Shown: positions 24,591-34,310, numbered from the stretch's first letter. The stretch is DNA of 64,000 bases from Flavimaribacter sp039888615 (GCA_039888615.1 JBDQQS010000014.1), one strand, 5' to 3'. The notes: generated by a model from the letters alone, not told the origin. A program made the numbers and translations.

Positions 24591-25445
24591 ATGAGCAGAA
24601 CAGACCTCGCCACACTGGAAAAGACGATCGACGACGCCTTCGAGAACCGCGATTCCGTTGGCACATCGACGCGGGGCGAGATCCGCGACGCCGTCGGGGA
24701 AGCCCTGAACCTGCTCGACAGCGGCGCCGCGCGCGTCGCCGAACGGGCCGACAGCGGCGAGTGGACCGTTAATCAGTGGCTCAAGAAGGCGGTGCTTCTG
24801 TCATTCCGGCTCAATCCGATGGACGTCATCAAGGGCGGACCCGGCGAGGCGCACTGGTGGGACAAGATCCCGTCCAAGTTCGACGGCTGGAGCGCGCACG
24901 AGTTCGAACGCGCCGGTTTCCGGGCCGTGCCGCACTGCATCGTGCGCCGGTCCGCCTATATCGCGCCGAATGTCGTTCTCATGCCCTCCTTCGTCAATCT
25001 CGGCGCCTATGTCGGCGAGGGAACGATGGTCGACACCTGGGCGACGGTCGGCTCCTGCGCGCAGATCGGCAGACACGTTCACCTGTCGGGCGGCGTCGGC
25101 ATTGGCGGCGTGCTTGAGCCGCTGCAGGCCGGTCCGGTGATCATCGAGGACAACTGCTTCATCGGCGCCCGCTCGGAAGTCGTCGAAGGCTGTGTCGTGC
25201 GCGAGGGCTCGGTGCTCGGCATGGGCGTCTATATCGGCCAGTCGACGCGCATCGTCGACCGCGAGAGCGGCGACGTGTTCTATGGCGAGGTTCCGCCCTA
25301 CTCCGTCGTCGTCGCAGGCTCCATGCCGGGCAGCACGGATACGGGCAACAAGGCCGCGCCGCATCTCTACTGCGCGGTGATCGTCAAGCGGGTGGATGAA
25401 AAGACGCGCTCGAAAACCGGCATCAACGAATTGCTGCGGGCCTGA
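24591..25445 (+). CDS. dapD: Tetrahydrodipicolinate N-succinyltransferase
   Basis: DapD adds a succinyl group in the lysine/diaminopimelate pathway. The 284-aa protein has a helical N-terminal domain and a left-handed beta-helix made of hexapeptide repeats from about residue 110 to 240 (VVLMPSFVNLGAYVGEGTMV, later VIIEDNCFIGARSEVVEG). ATG 24591 gives the normal N-terminus MSRTDLATLEKTIDDAF. It is followed by the DUF805 gene and dapE. Confidence 0.96.
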   Translation: MSRTDLATLEKTIDDAFENRDSVGTSTRGEIRDAVGEALNLLDSGAARVAERADSGEWTVNQWLKKAVLLSFRLNPMDVIKGGPGEAHWWDKIPSKFDGWSAHEFERAGFRAVPHCIVRRSAYIAPNVVLMPSFVNLGAYVGEGTMVDTWATVGSCAQIGRHVHLSGGVGIGGVLEPLQAGPVIIEDNCFIGARSEVVEGCVVREGSVLGMGVYIGQSTRIVDRESGDVFYGEVPPYSVVVAGSMPGSTDTGNKAAPHLYCAVIVKRVDEKTRSKTGINELLRA

Positions 25446-25475
25446 CCGTCGGGACGTAAAGGACACGGAAAACCG

Positions 25476-25844
25476 ATGAAACCGGACATGCGATGGGTCT
25501 TCCTCGGTTTTTCCGGGCGGCTTGGCCGCCTTCCCTATCTGCTCGGCTACCTGTTCGTGACCGCCGTGGGCTTTGTGATCCTGAACCAGGTCCGGTTGGC
25601 CGACGAGGACAGCCTTCGCCAAGGGATCTGGGCTCTTCTTTTCCTCGGATACGGGGTGATGTCGGTCTGGTCGGTGCTCGCACTTGTGGTCAAACGCCTG
25701 CATGACATCGGATTCCCGGGGCCTCTCTCTGTCATGCTTTTCATACCCGTCATCAATCTGGCGGTCTTCGCCGGGCTGTGCCTGTGGCCGGGCGCGAGCG
25801 GCGCCAACGCCTATGGCGACGAAACGAACCGGCCGAAGAGCTGA
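25476..25844 (+). CDS. DUF805 membrane protein
   Basis: This 122-aa protein has the DUF805 hallmarks: an N-terminal FSGRLGRLPYLLGYL segment, several membrane helices and LVVKRLHDIGFPG between helices. It ends with WPGASGANAYGDE. Its role is unknown. It sits between dapD and dapE and is probably co-transcribed with them. Confidence 0.88.
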   Translation: MKPDMRWVFLGFSGRLGRLPYLLGYLFVTAVGFVILNQVRLADEDSLRQGIWALLFLGYGVMSVWSVLALVVKRLHDIGFPGPLSVMLFIPVINLAVFAGLCLWPGASGANAYGDETNRPKS

Positions 25845-25894
25845 CGCAAGGCTGAGGTGATGACAAACCGCGCCGAGTTGGATAATCCATCGCA

Positions 25895-27088
25895 ATGACT
25901 ACATCCGATCCGATCGAAAATCTCGCCGCGCTCATTCGCTGCGCCTCCGTCACGCCGCAGGACGACGGAGCGCTTGCCTGCCTGCAGACAATGCTCGAGC
26001 CGATCGGCTTTTCGGGCGACCGCCTCGTCTTCGAGGATACGAATACGCCGGCGATCGACAATCTCTATGCGCGGCTGGGCAGCAGCGGCCCGCACCTGAT
26101 GTTCGCCGGCCACACGGACGTGGTGCCGCCGGGCGACGAGGCGGCATGGACGCATCCGCCATTCGCGGCGGCGATTGCCGACGGCCGGATATATGGACGC
26201 GGCTCCGTCGACATGAAGGGCGGGATCGCCTGTTTCGTCGCAGCTGTGGCGCGGTTTGTCGAAGCGCACGGCAAGCCTGACGGCTCGATCTCGCTGCTGA
26301 TCACCGGCGACGAGGAAGGCCCCGCCGTCAACGGCACGGTGAAGCTTTTGGAGTGGGCGGCCGGCAAGGGCGAACGCTGGGACGGCTGCATCGTCGGAGA
26401 ACCGACGAACCGGCAAGCCCTCGGCGACATGATCAAGATCGGGCGGCGCGGCTCGCTGAGCGGCTGGATCACGGTCAACGGCGTTCAGGGCCACGTTGCC
26501 TATCCGCACCTCGCCGACAATCCGCTGCGCGCGCTGACGCCGATGCTTGACGCGCTCATGAACCCGCCGCTGGACGCGGGCACGGACGCGTTTCCGCCGA
26601 CCAATCTGGAAGTCACCACCGTCGATGTGGGCAATCCGGCGCTGAACGTCATTCCGGCGAGCGCGCGGGCAAGCTTCAACATTCGCTTCAACGACACGTG
26701 GAGCGCAGAAACGCTGCGCGCCGAGATCGAGAACCGGCTTGAAAAGGCGACGCGAAACGACGGATTGCGGCCCGGCCGCGGGCCGGCCGACTATGCCCTG
26801 GAATGGGTCGACCGCGTGAGCCCTGTCTTTTTGACCCGCGACGAGGCGCTGATCAGCGCAATGCGCGACGCTGTGCAAACGGTCACGGACCGCGAGCCGG
26901 TGCTATCCACCACCGGCGGCACGTCCGACGCGCGCTTCATCAAGGATTACTGCCCGGTGCTGGAATTCGGCCTTGTCGGCGACACCATGCACATGATCGA
27001 CGAGAACGCCGGGCTCAATGATCTCGAAGGGCTGACGAAGATCTATCTCGCCTTCCTCGAGCGCTGGTTCGGCAAGACCGCGCGATGA
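25895..27088 (+). CDS. dapE: Succinyl-diaminopimelate desuccinylase
   Basis: DapE removes the succinyl group to give LL-diaminopimelate for lysine and cell-wall synthesis. This is a 397-aa dizinc M20-type hydrolase. Metal and catalytic residues are seen in FAGHTDVVPPGD (His), YGRGSVDMKGG (Asp) and ITGDEEGPAVNGT (Glu), and a C-terminal His lies in GDTMHMID. The dimerisation domain lies between. The stop overlaps the next gene by ATGA. Confidence 0.96.
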   Translation: MTTSDPIENLAALIRCASVTPQDDGALACLQTMLEPIGFSGDRLVFEDTNTPAIDNLYARLGSSGPHLMFAGHTDVVPPGDEAAWTHPPFAAAIADGRIYGRGSVDMKGGIACFVAAVARFVEAHGKPDGSISLLITGDEEGPAVNGTVKLLEWAAGKGERWDGCIVGEPTNRQALGDMIKIGRRGSLSGWITVNGVQGHVAYPHLADNPLRALTPMLDALMNPPLDAGTDAFPPTNLEVTTVDVGNPALNVIPASARASFNIRFNDTWSAETLRAEIENRLEKATRNDGLRPGRGPADYALEWVDRVSPVFLTRDEALISAMRDAVQTVTDREPVLSTTGGTSDARFIKDYCPVLEFGLVGDTMHMIDENAGLNDLEGLTKIYLAFLERWFGKTAR

Positions 27089-27654
27089 TCCCTTCCCTCG
27101 ACGAAGTTGGACACTATCTGCGCGGCGTCTTGCTGCTGATACGCAATGACCCGACGGGCATGCAGTATCTCGACTTCAGCCATCGCGGCTTCTGGCGGTC
27201 CTTCTGGGCCTATTTCTATTTGCTGCCGGTTTATATCTACTCCTGGATCGACGTGCGCAACGCCATCCTGGCGTCCGATCCGCAAGCATCCGTCGGTCCC
27301 GGCTTCTTTCTGCGCGAGGCCGTGCAAAGCGCGCTGGTGATCGCGTCATTTCTGGCGCTGATTGCCCTGCTTTCCCGACCTCTCGGTTTCAGCCATCGTT
27401 TCGGCCACTGGCTGATCGCATCCAACTGGTACGGGCTTGCCTTTTCCTATGTGCTGACCGCGCCGCAGGTGCTCCACCGCTTCATGCCGGAATCACCGCT
27501 GCCGGTCCTGCTGACGTTCACGCTGATCGTCTTTTCTATCTGGGCGAGTTTCCGCGTCTATCGCCGCGTGCTCGCGGACAACGTTCCCGTCGCGATCTTC
27601 ATCATTGCGATGGAGTTCGGCTGGGTGTTCCTGGCCTACTATCTGTTCGGTTGA
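27085..27654 (+). CDS. Hypothetical membrane protein coupled to dapE
   Basis: This 189-aa protein has about four to five hydrophobic segments (WAYFYLLPVYIYSW, ALVIASFLALIALL, LPVLLTFTLIVFSIWASF, VAIFIIAMEFGWVFLAYYLF) and no recognised motif. Its ATG overlaps the dapE stop, so it is translated with dapE. The stop is 2 bp from the end of convergent arsC. It seems to be a conserved alphaproteobacterial protein of unknown function. Confidence 0.75.
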   Translation: MIPSLDEVGHYLRGVLLLIRNDPTGMQYLDFSHRGFWRSFWAYFYLLPVYIYSWIDVRNAILASDPQASVGPGFFLREAVQSALVIASFLALIALLSRPLGFSHRFGHWLIASNWYGLAFSYVLTAPQVLHRFMPESPLPVLLTFTLIVFSIWASFRVYRRVLADNVPVAIFIIAMEFGWVFLAYYLFG

Positions 27655-27656
27655 GC

Positions 27657-28058
27657 CTATTTGCGAACGACCTCGCCGTCTTCCTTTGAGAAGGCGCCGA
27701 TATCCGGATTGTCCAGTAGCTCCAGCACCTTTTCCGAAGGCCGGCACAAAGCAGTCCCGTTCTGCGTCACGACCACCGGCCGGTTCATCAGGATCGGATG
27801 CTCGACCATGAAGTCGATCAGTTGATCGTCGCTCCATTTCGGATCGTCGAGACCAAGCTCGTCGTAGGGCGTTCCCTTGCGGCGCAGGAGATCGCGCACG
27901 GGCATGTCCATGGCGGCGATCAGCTCGACGAGCTTGTCGCGGCCCGGCGGTGTCTTGAGATACTCTATGACCTCCGGCTCGACGCCGGACTGCCGGATCA
28001 TCGCCAGCGTATTGCGCGACGTGCCGCATGCGGGGTTGTGGTAGATCGTGACTGACAT
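27657..28058 (-). CDS. arsC: Arsenate reductase, glutaredoxin-dependent type
   Basis: This 133-aa ArsC has the thioredoxin-like N-terminus MSVTIYHNPACGTSRNTLAM with the catalytic Cys in NPACGTSR and the arginine contacts of the family (LMNRPVV). It reduces arsenate to arsenite using glutathione/glutaredoxin. No arsenite pump or ArsR is next to it, so it may act with genes elsewhere or as a related ArsC-like reductase. Confidence 0.9.
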   Translation of the reverse strand: MSVTIYHNPACGTSRNTLAMIRQSGVEPEVIEYLKTPPGRDKLVELIAAMDMPVRDLLRRKGTPYDELGLDDPKWSDDQLIDFMVEHPILMNRPVVVTQNGTALCRPSEKVLELLDNPDIGAFSKEDGEVVRK

Positions 28059-28068
28059 TGCTTTGTCC

Positions 28069-28812
28069 TCAGTAGTCGACTCTCAGAAAATACAGGCCTT
28101 CGGGCCCCGCGACCGGTCCGCAGGCGGCGCGATCGCGCGCTTCAAGCGCGGCCTTGACGTCGTCCGGCGTCCAGGACCCCTCGCCGACCACCCGCAACGT
28201 GCCCGCAAAAGAGCGGATCTGGTTGTGCAGGAAGGACCGCGCCGAGGCGTGGATCGTTACATTATGGCCGTCGCGTGTGACATCCAGACGATCAAGCGAT
28301 TTGACAGGATTCTTGGCCTGGCACTGGACCGAACGGAAGGTGGTGAAGTCATGGCGTCCGACGAGCAGCTGGGCTGCCTCGTGCATCGCAGCGTGATCGA
28401 GCGGGCGCGGCGCCCACAGCGCATGCTTTCGCTCCAGCGCCAGCGGCGCCGGCCGGTTGACGATGCGATAGACGTAGTGACGGGCGACGGCGGAGAAGCG
28501 GGCGTCGAAATCGGCTTCAGCCGGCATGGCCTCGATAATGGCGATGGTGTCGCCCGCCTGGCCGAGATGGGCGTTCAGCGCATTGCGTACGGTGTCCGCC
28601 GGCCACTGCTTTTGAAAATCCAGATGGGCGACCTGGCCGAGCGCGTGCACGCCGGCGTCGGTGCGCCCGGCGCCGCGCACCGTGATCGTCTCACCGGTGA
28701 ATTTCAGCGCGGCTTCCTCGATGGCGCTCTGGATGGAGCGGCCATTGTCCTGCCGCTGCCAGCCGACATAGCCCGTGCCGTCATATTCGACGGTCAGGCG
28801 ATAGCGCGGCAT
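28069..28812 (-). CDS. truA: tRNA pseudouridine(38-40) synthase
   Basis: TruA modifies uridines 38-40 in the anticodon stem of tRNAs. The 247-aa product starts MPRYRLTVEYDGTGYVGWQR and holds the catalytic Asp in GAGRTDAGVHALGQV. The later FLHNQIRSFAGTL segment is also conserved. ATG 28812 is used because the protein family starts there and it overlaps the fmt stop (ATGA-type coupling). Confidence 0.95.
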   Translation of the reverse strand: MPRYRLTVEYDGTGYVGWQRQDNGRSIQSAIEEAALKFTGETITVRGAGRTDAGVHALGQVAHLDFQKQWPADTVRNALNAHLGQAGDTIAIIEAMPAEADFDARFSAVARHYVYRIVNRPAPLALERKHALWAPRPLDHAAMHEAAQLLVGRHDFTTFRSVQCQAKNPVKSLDRLDVTRDGHNVTIHASARSFLHNQIRSFAGTLRVVGEGSWTPDDVKAALEARDRAACGPVAGPEGLYFLRVDY

Positions 28813-29741
28813 TAGCCGATCACCGCGCCGGGAGCGATGGCGGCGCCGCGAAGGAAATCCTCCGCCGTCATCGCCTTGCCGCCGGCTTTCTGCAGCTCCA
28901 CAAGCCGGACAGCGCCCACGCCACATGCGATGCTCAAGCGGTCGTCCAGGACAGTTCCGGGCTCACCGCCGCCTTCGGCCAGTTGCGAGCGCAGCAGCTT
29001 GACGCGCTCGGCCTTGCCGCCGAGCGTCATCTCTGTCCAGGCGCCCGGAAAAGGCGACAGCCCACGGATCCGGTTGTGAACTTCCTCCGCCGGGCGGGCG
29101 AAGTCGATCCGCGTCTCCGCCTTGGTGATCTTTTCGGCGTAGAGCACGCCGTCTTCCGGTTGCGGGGTCAGGGTCAGCGAATCACGTTCGAGGGCGGCCA
29201 TGGCCCGCTGCATCAGATCCGCCCCGATCAGCATAAGCTGGTCGTGCAGCTCGCCCGCCGTCATGTCCGGACCGATCGCCACCCGCTCCTCCATGGCGAC
29301 AGGGCCTGCGTCGAGCCCTTCGTCCATCTTCATGACCATGGTCCCGGTCTCGGTGTCGCCGGCCATGATCGCCCGCTGGATCGGGGCCGCCCCGCGCCAG
29401 CGCGGCAGGAGCGATGCATGGCCGTTGTAACAGCCAAGGCGCGTTCCCTCGAGGATGGGCTTCGGTAGAATGAGTCCATAGGCGACGACAACCGCGACAT
29501 CGGCGTCGAGCGCGCGGAAGGCTTCCTGCTCCTCGTCGCCTTTCAGGCTTTTCGGGGTTCGCACGGGAAAGCCGAGGATTTCCGCCTGTCGGTGAACCGG
29601 CGACTTGACCGTTTCCAGTCCGCGCCGGCCGCCCGGCCGCGGCGGCTGGGAATAGACCGCGACGATCTCGTGACCGTAGCCGGCAAGGGACGCCAGCGTC
29701 GGGACGGCGAAATCGGGTGTCCCCATGAAGATGATGCGCAA
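28812..29741 (-). CDS. fmt: Methionyl-tRNA formyltransferase
   Basis: Fmt formylates initiator Met-tRNA. The 309-aa protein shows the N-terminal MRIIFMGTPDFAVPTLASL, the active-site stretch GHASLLPRWRGAAPIQRAIM with the Asn-x-His variant NGH, and the later GDTETGTMVMKMDEGLDAG. It lies between def and truA on the same strand. Confidence 0.95.
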   Translation of the reverse strand: MRIIFMGTPDFAVPTLASLAGYGHEIVAVYSQPPRPGGRRGLETVKSPVHRQAEILGFPVRTPKSLKGDEEQEAFRALDADVAVVVAYGLILPKPILEGTRLGCYNGHASLLPRWRGAAPIQRAIMAGDTETGTMVMKMDEGLDAGPVAMEERVAIGPDMTAGELHDQLMLIGADLMQRAMAALERDSLTLTPQPEDGVLYAEKITKAETRIDFARPAEEVHNRIRGLSPFPGAWTEMTLGGKAERVKLLRSQLAEGGGEPGTVLDDRLSIACGVGAVRLVELQKAGGKAMTAEDFLRGAAIAPGAVIG

Positions 29742-29780
29742 GGATTGCTCCCGGATGTTTCGTTGCCCGCGGGCGGCCTG

Positions 29781-30305
29781 TCACATCGCCGGCTGGCCGC
29801 GGGACTTCGCCAGTTTGGTGAATTTCCGGATGACCATGTCGCGTTTGAGCTTCGACAGATAGTCGATGAAGAGCACGCCGTTCAGGTGGTCTATCTCGTG
29901 CTGCAGGCATGTCGCGAGAATGCCGTCCGCCTCGATGGTCTGGCGCGCGCCGTCATAGTCGACATAGTCGACCGTCACCGACGCCGGCCGCTCGACCTCG
30001 GCGTAGTAGTCGGGGATCGACAGACAGCCTTCCTCGTAGACGGACCGCTCGTCCGAGGACGCAAGGATCTTCGGATTGAAGAACACCATCGGCGCCTTTT
30101 CCTCGTCGTCTCCGGAGCAATCGACGACCACGATGTTGCGCGGAACGCCGATCTGAATTCCGGCGAGGCCGATGCCCGGCGCGTCATACATGGTTTCCAG
30201 CATGTCGTCGGCGAGCTTGCGGACGGACTCGTCCACCTGCTCGAAATCCTCTGATTTCTTTCTGAGAACCGGATCGGGAAGAAGAACAATAGGCTTGATG
30301 GTCAT
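29781..30305 (-). CDS. def: Peptide deformylase
   Basis: Def removes the formyl group from new proteins. The 174-aa product has all three motifs: GIGLAGIQ, EGCLS and HEIDH, whose Cys and His residues bind the metal. ATG 30305 (MTIKPIVLLPDPVLRKKS) matches the family start; an ATG at 30314 is three codons longer. It is first in def-fmt-truA, divergent from rmuC. Confidence 0.95.
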   Translation of the reverse strand: MTIKPIVLLPDPVLRKKSEDFEQVDESVRKLADDMLETMYDAPGIGLAGIQIGVPRNIVVVDCSGDDEEKAPMVFFNPKILASSDERSVYEEGCLSIPDYYAEVERPASVTVDYVDYDGARQTIEADGILATCLQHEIDHLNGVLFIDYLSKLKRDMVIRKFTKLAKSRGQPAM

Positions 30306-30407
30306 GGCATGCACTTAAGCATTCGGCGCGCCCGGGTCAATTCTCCGGATTATCCATGTTCCCGTTTTGATCTGGCATTGGCTGGCGAATCAGATAGAGT
30401 CGCGCCC

Positions 30408-31667
30408 ATGGATCCTGTTCAGCTATCATTCGACACGCCGGTGCTGCAGGCGGGCGAGACGACCGTAACGCTCGGCATGGCGCTGGCCGGCGCCGCCGCG
30501 ATCGTGATTCTTCTGTTTATTCTCGCCGTTTCGATCGCGCGCCGATCCGCCCGTCGCCGGGCCGAAGCCGCCGAAACGGCGCGTCAGGACGCCGCAAGAC
30601 GCGCCGCCGAGACAGAAACCCGGCTGGCCGACATTCTGAAAACCCAGTCCGAGATGCAGGGCCGCATGGCGACGATCGCCGAAGTGTTCGGCACGCGCCA
30701 GACGGAAATCAACAAGTCGATCAACGAACGCCTCGACGGAATGACCCAGCGGCTGGGCGCTACGATCAGCGAACAGACCAAGTCCACGCACGAAAACCTA
30801 GCGCGGTTGCAGGAAAGGCTCGCCGTGATCGACACGGCGCAAAACAACATCCAGGCGCTCGCCAAGGATGTCGTCGGCCTGCAGGCGATCCTCGCCAACA
30901 AGCAGACGCGCGGCGCTTTCGGCCAGGCCCGCATGGAGGCGATCATCGCTGACGGCCTGCCCTCCAACGCCTATGCGTTTCAGGCGACGCTAAGCAACGG
31001 CAACCGGCCGGACTGCCTGGTCTACATGCCCAACGACGCGCCGGCTCTCGTCGTCGACGCGAAGTTCCCGCTGGAGGCGTGGAACGCCATTCGCGAAAAC
31101 GAGGATCCGGAAGCCTCAAAACAGAAAGCGCAGCAGTTTCGCCGTGACGTGGAAGTGCATATTCGCGATATCGCTGACAAATATCTGATCACGGGCGAAA
31201 CCCAGGACACGGCGTTCATGTTCGTGCCGTCGGAATCGATTTTCGCCGAAATCCACGAGAATTTTGAAGCCACGATCCAGAAGGCGCACCGCTCGCGCGT
31301 CGTGCTGGTGTCGCCGTCGCTGCTGATGCTGTCGCTGCAAGTGGTTCAAGCGATCCTGAAGGACGCGCGCATGCGCGAACAGGCGCATCTGATCCAGGGC
31401 GAGGTGGCGCGGCTGATGGACGACCTCACCCGGCTGGACGATCGCGTCGGCAAGCTGCAGACCCATTTCGGCCAGGCGCAGCGCGACATCGACCAGATTC
31501 TGACGACAACGGGCAAGATCACCAAGCGCGGCGCAAAGATCGAATCGCTGGAGATGGAAGCCGATCCGTCGTCAGAGCATCCGGCCGCGCCTGAACCGGA
31601 AAGCAAGCCTGTGTCCGTGCCCGGTCACACGGGCACGCTGAAATTGCACGCCGGCGGCGGGCAATAG
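30408..31667 (+). CDS. rmuC: RmuC-family DNA recombination protein
   Basis: This 419-aa protein has an N-terminal membrane anchor (GMALAGAAAIVILLFILAV) and a long coiled-coil region (about residues 45-170). A nuclease-like RmuC domain follows, with RGAFGQARMEAIIADGL, VVDAKFPLEAW and VLVSPSLLMLSLQVVQA. RmuC limits inversions at short repeats. ATG 30408 is chosen as the start just before the anchor. Confidence 0.9.
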   Translation: MDPVQLSFDTPVLQAGETTVTLGMALAGAAAIVILLFILAVSIARRSARRRAEAAETARQDAARRAAETETRLADILKTQSEMQGRMATIAEVFGTRQTEINKSINERLDGMTQRLGATISEQTKSTHENLARLQERLAVIDTAQNNIQALAKDVVGLQAILANKQTRGAFGQARMEAIIADGLPSNAYAFQATLSNGNRPDCLVYMPNDAPALVVDAKFPLEAWNAIRENEDPEASKQKAQQFRRDVEVHIRDIADKYLITGETQDTAFMFVPSESIFAEIHENFEATIQKAHRSRVVLVSPSLLMLSLQVVQAILKDARMREQAHLIQGEVARLMDDLTRLDDRVGKLQTHFGQAQRDIDQILTTTGKITKRGAKIESLEMEADPSSEHPAAPEPESKPVSVPGHTGTLKLHAGGGQ

Positions 31668-31691
31668 GCCTTTCATCAAGGGATCAGTGCG

Positions 31692-32129
31692 TCAGGAAGA
31701 CTTGCGACGGAGGCGGATCACCACGTCAACATGGGCGATTTCCATGCCTTCGGGGGCTTCCGGCAAACCGTTTACGCTCAAGCCGCTGACGGGGATGTCC
31801 ATCACCTCTGATTCGCCTTCGATGAAGAAATGGTGGTGATCGGAGGTATTGGTGTCGAAATAGGTCTTGGCCGATTCGACGGCCAGAACTCTCAACATTC
31901 CCGCATCAGTGAACTGATGCAGCGTATTGTAAACGGTGGCAAGGGACACAGCCACGCCAGCCGTCACGGCTTCGTCATGCAGTTCCTCGGCAGTCAGGTG
32001 GCGGTCACCCTTGGCGAACAACAGCCCTGCAAGCGCTATTCTCTGGCGCGTCGGACGCAGGCCCGCAGAACGGAGGCGGTCGCCGGCAAAGCGTGTCGGG
32101 CACGTCTTTTGTTCTGTCAGATTATGCAT
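31692..32129 (-). CDS. irr: Iron response regulator Irr (Fur family)
   Basis: Irr senses haem status and represses or activates iron genes in rhizobia. The 145-aa protein has the Fur-type HTH (LRPTRQRIALAGLLF then VSLATVYNTLHQF) and the His-triplet DHHHFF typical of Irr, which helps bind haem. An N-terminal haem motif of the GCPWHD type is not present; a CP pair (KTCPTR) near the N-terminus may serve. ATG 32129 is used because upstream in-frame residues are unconserved. It is divergent from fabA. Confidence 0.9.
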   Translation of the reverse strand: MHNLTEQKTCPTRFAGDRLRSAGLRPTRQRIALAGLLFAKGDRHLTAEELHDEAVTAGVAVSLATVYNTLHQFTDAGMLRVLAVESAKTYFDTNTSDHHHFFIEGESEVMDIPVSGLSVNGLPEAPEGMEIAHVDVVIRLRRKSS

Positions 32130-32171
32130 ATCTCTTCGTCTTGGCCGCAAATGGTTGGAATTGATCGAACC

Positions 32172-32200
32172 TATATATCCGGACTGATCCCATCTTTCAA
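32172..32200 (-). promoter_or_regulatory. Predicted irr promoter
   Basis: On the minus strand TTGAAA (32200-32195) and TATATA (32177-32172) are separated by 17 bp, which places the start about 35 nt before the irr ATG. Confidence 0.5.
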
Positions 32201-32508
32201 TAGTTGAGTTTTCAAGTCCAATTTTGTGTTTCACCGCAACTATACGGAAAATGATCGGATTTCGCCATCCCCACGGTTTCCGCTCCACGGGGTAATGTGA
32301 TAGAGCATCGGCGAAATTCATTTCGTAGCCGATCAGGCGGTCGGTTCAAGCCGGCAATACACGTGTCGGCTGCAACCCCGCGGCCCTGAATCCTGGCGCA
32401 ATCGGAAGTTCGCAACGGAGTTTCTTTGTGCTAAGGCGGGCCAGGCAAGCAAGAACAGGAACTACGCCGCAACAGAAGGCGTGGCATTTTCGGGAGTAAC
32501 TTCAGTAC
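32201..32508. other. Upstream region of fabA
   Basis: No ORF with coding character was found. The stretch should hold the fabA-fabB-fabI promoter, but no clear -35/-10 pair stood out. The fabA ATG is preceded by a gggag ribosome site. Confidence 0.4.
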
Positions 32509-33021
32509 ATGAACACCAGGCAATCCAGCTTCAGCTACGATGACATTCTGACTTGCTCGCATGGCGACATGTTTGGACAGGGCAACGCACAGCTTCCGCT
32601 TCCGCCAATGCTGATGTTTCATCGCATCACGGCCATTTCGGACACAGGCGGTGAATACGGCAAAGGTTATGTCCGGGCCGAATTCGACGTGACGCCCGAT
32701 CTCTGGTTCTTCAAATGCCATTTCGAGGGTGACCCCGTAATGCCCGGTTGCCTGGGTCTTGACGCATTGTGGCAGATGACCGGCTTCTTCCTTGGCTGGC
32801 TCGGCGAACCCGGCCGCGGCCGGGCGATTTCATGCGGAGAAGTCAAGCTCACCAAGATGGTGACGCCCGAGACAAAACTCGTGGAATTCGGCGTTGATTT
32901 CAAGCGCGTCATCCGTGGGCGCCTGGTGCTCGGTATAGGCGACGGCTGGGCGAACGCCGACGGCGAACCGTCCTACAAGGCAAACGATCTGCGCGTTGGC
33001 CTTTTCCAGGAAAAGGCGTAG
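32509..33021 (+). CDS. fabA: 3-hydroxydecanoyl-ACP dehydratase/isomerase
   Basis: FabA dehydrates hydroxyacyl-ACP and isomerises trans-2 to cis-3-decenoyl-ACP, the entry to unsaturated fatty acids. The 170-aa hotdog protein has the catalytic His71 in WFFKCHFEGDPVMPGCLG and Asp85 in GLDALWQM. It heads fabA-fabB-fabI, the normal rhizobial order. Confidence 0.96.
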   Translation: MNTRQSSFSYDDILTCSHGDMFGQGNAQLPLPPMLMFHRITAISDTGGEYGKGYVRAEFDVTPDLWFFKCHFEGDPVMPGCLGLDALWQMTGFFLGWLGEPGRGRAISCGEVKLTKMVTPETKLVEFGVDFKRVIRGRLVLGIGDGWANADGEPSYKANDLRVGLFQEKA

Positions 33022-33080
33022 GAACCGGTTCCGAAAAATCTCGAATCCAGCATCGACAGGCTTTGCGGAAAGGACACCGT

Positions 33081-34301
33081 ATGAAAAGAGTTGTCGTCAC
33101 CGGAATGGGTATCGTCTCATCCATCGGGAACAATGCGCAGGAAGTCACCGACTCGCTGCGCAACGCCCGGTCCGGCATTACATTTTCCCAGGATTTTGCC
33201 GACCACGGCTTCAAATGCCAGGTCTGGGGCGCGCCGACGCTTGACCCCACCGACCTGGTCGACCGCCGCGCGATGCGGTTTCTGAGCAAGGGCGGCGCGT
33301 GGAATCACGTCGCCATGCTGCAGGCGATCGAAGACAGTGGCGTTGAACAGGACGATATCTCCAGCGAGCGAACAGGCATCGTGATGGGATCCGGCGGGCC
33401 GTCGACCCGCACCATCGTCGACGCCGCGGACACCACCCGCGAGAAAGGAAGCCCGCGACGGATCGGACCCTTTGCAGTGCCGAAGGCGATGTCGTCAACG
33501 GCCTCTGCGACGCTCGCCACCTGGTTTAAAATTCACGGGGTGAACTATTCGATCTCCTCGGCGTGCTCGACTTCGGCGCATTGCATCGGAAACGCCTACG
33601 AACTCATCCAGATGGGCAAGCAGGACATGGTGTTCGCCGGCGGACACGAAGATCTCGACTGGACCATGTCGAACCTCTTCGACGCCATGGGCGCGATGAC
33701 CTCGAAGTTCAACGACAGCGCCGCAACCGCATCGCGCGCATATGATGTCAGCCGCGACGGCTTCGTCATCGCCGGCGGCGCCGGCGTGCTGATCCTTGAA
33801 GAGCTGGAGCATGCAAAGGCGCGAGGCGCAAAGATCTATGGCGAGATCGTCGGCTATGGCGCGACGTCCGACGGCTACGACATGGTCGCGCCGTCCGGCG
33901 AAGGCGCAGTGCGCTGCATGAAGCTCGCCCTTTCGACGGTGGACGGGCCGGTCGACTATATCAATACACACGGAACCTCGACGCCGGTCGGCGATTCGGC
34001 CGAGATCGGTGCGATCCGACAGGTTTTCGGCGAAGAGGCGCCTTTTGTCGCTTCGACCAAATCACTCACCGGACACTCATTGGGAGCGACCGGCGTGCAG
34101 GAATCTATCTACACGCTGCTGATGATGAACGAGGGCTTTATCGGGGAGAGCGCCCACATAACGGAGCTCGACCCGGAATTCGAAGGCATACCGATTGTCC
34201 GCGAGCGTATCGACGATGCGAAAATTGACATCGCCTTGTCGAACTCCTTCGGATTCGGTGGAACCAACGCAACGCTCGTTTTCAAGCGCTACAACGGATA
34301 G
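33081..34301 (+). CDS. fabB: 3-oxoacyl-ACP synthase I
   Basis: FabB elongates unsaturated acyl-ACP. The 406-aa condensing enzyme has the nucleophile Cys162 in SISSACSTSAH and the two catalytic His residues in NTHGTSTPVGD and TGHSLGATGV. ATG 33081 (MKRVVVTGMGIVSSIG) is the usual start, behind aaaggac. It acts with FabA and FabI encoded alongside. Confidence 0.96.
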   Translation: MKRVVVTGMGIVSSIGNNAQEVTDSLRNARSGITFSQDFADHGFKCQVWGAPTLDPTDLVDRRAMRFLSKGGAWNHVAMLQAIEDSGVEQDDISSERTGIVMGSGGPSTRTIVDAADTTREKGSPRRIGPFAVPKAMSSTASATLATWFKIHGVNYSISSACSTSAHCIGNAYELIQMGKQDMVFAGGHEDLDWTMSNLFDAMGAMTSKFNDSAATASRAYDVSRDGFVIAGGAGVLILEELEHAKARGAKIYGEIVGYGATSDGYDMVAPSGEGAVRCMKLALSTVDGPVDYINTHGTSTPVGDSAEIGAIRQVFGEEAPFVASTKSLTGHSLGATGVQESIYTLLMMNEGFIGESAHITELDPEFEGIPIVRERIDDAKIDIALSNSFGFGGTNATLVFKRYNG

Positions 34302-34310
34302 GTTATCTCC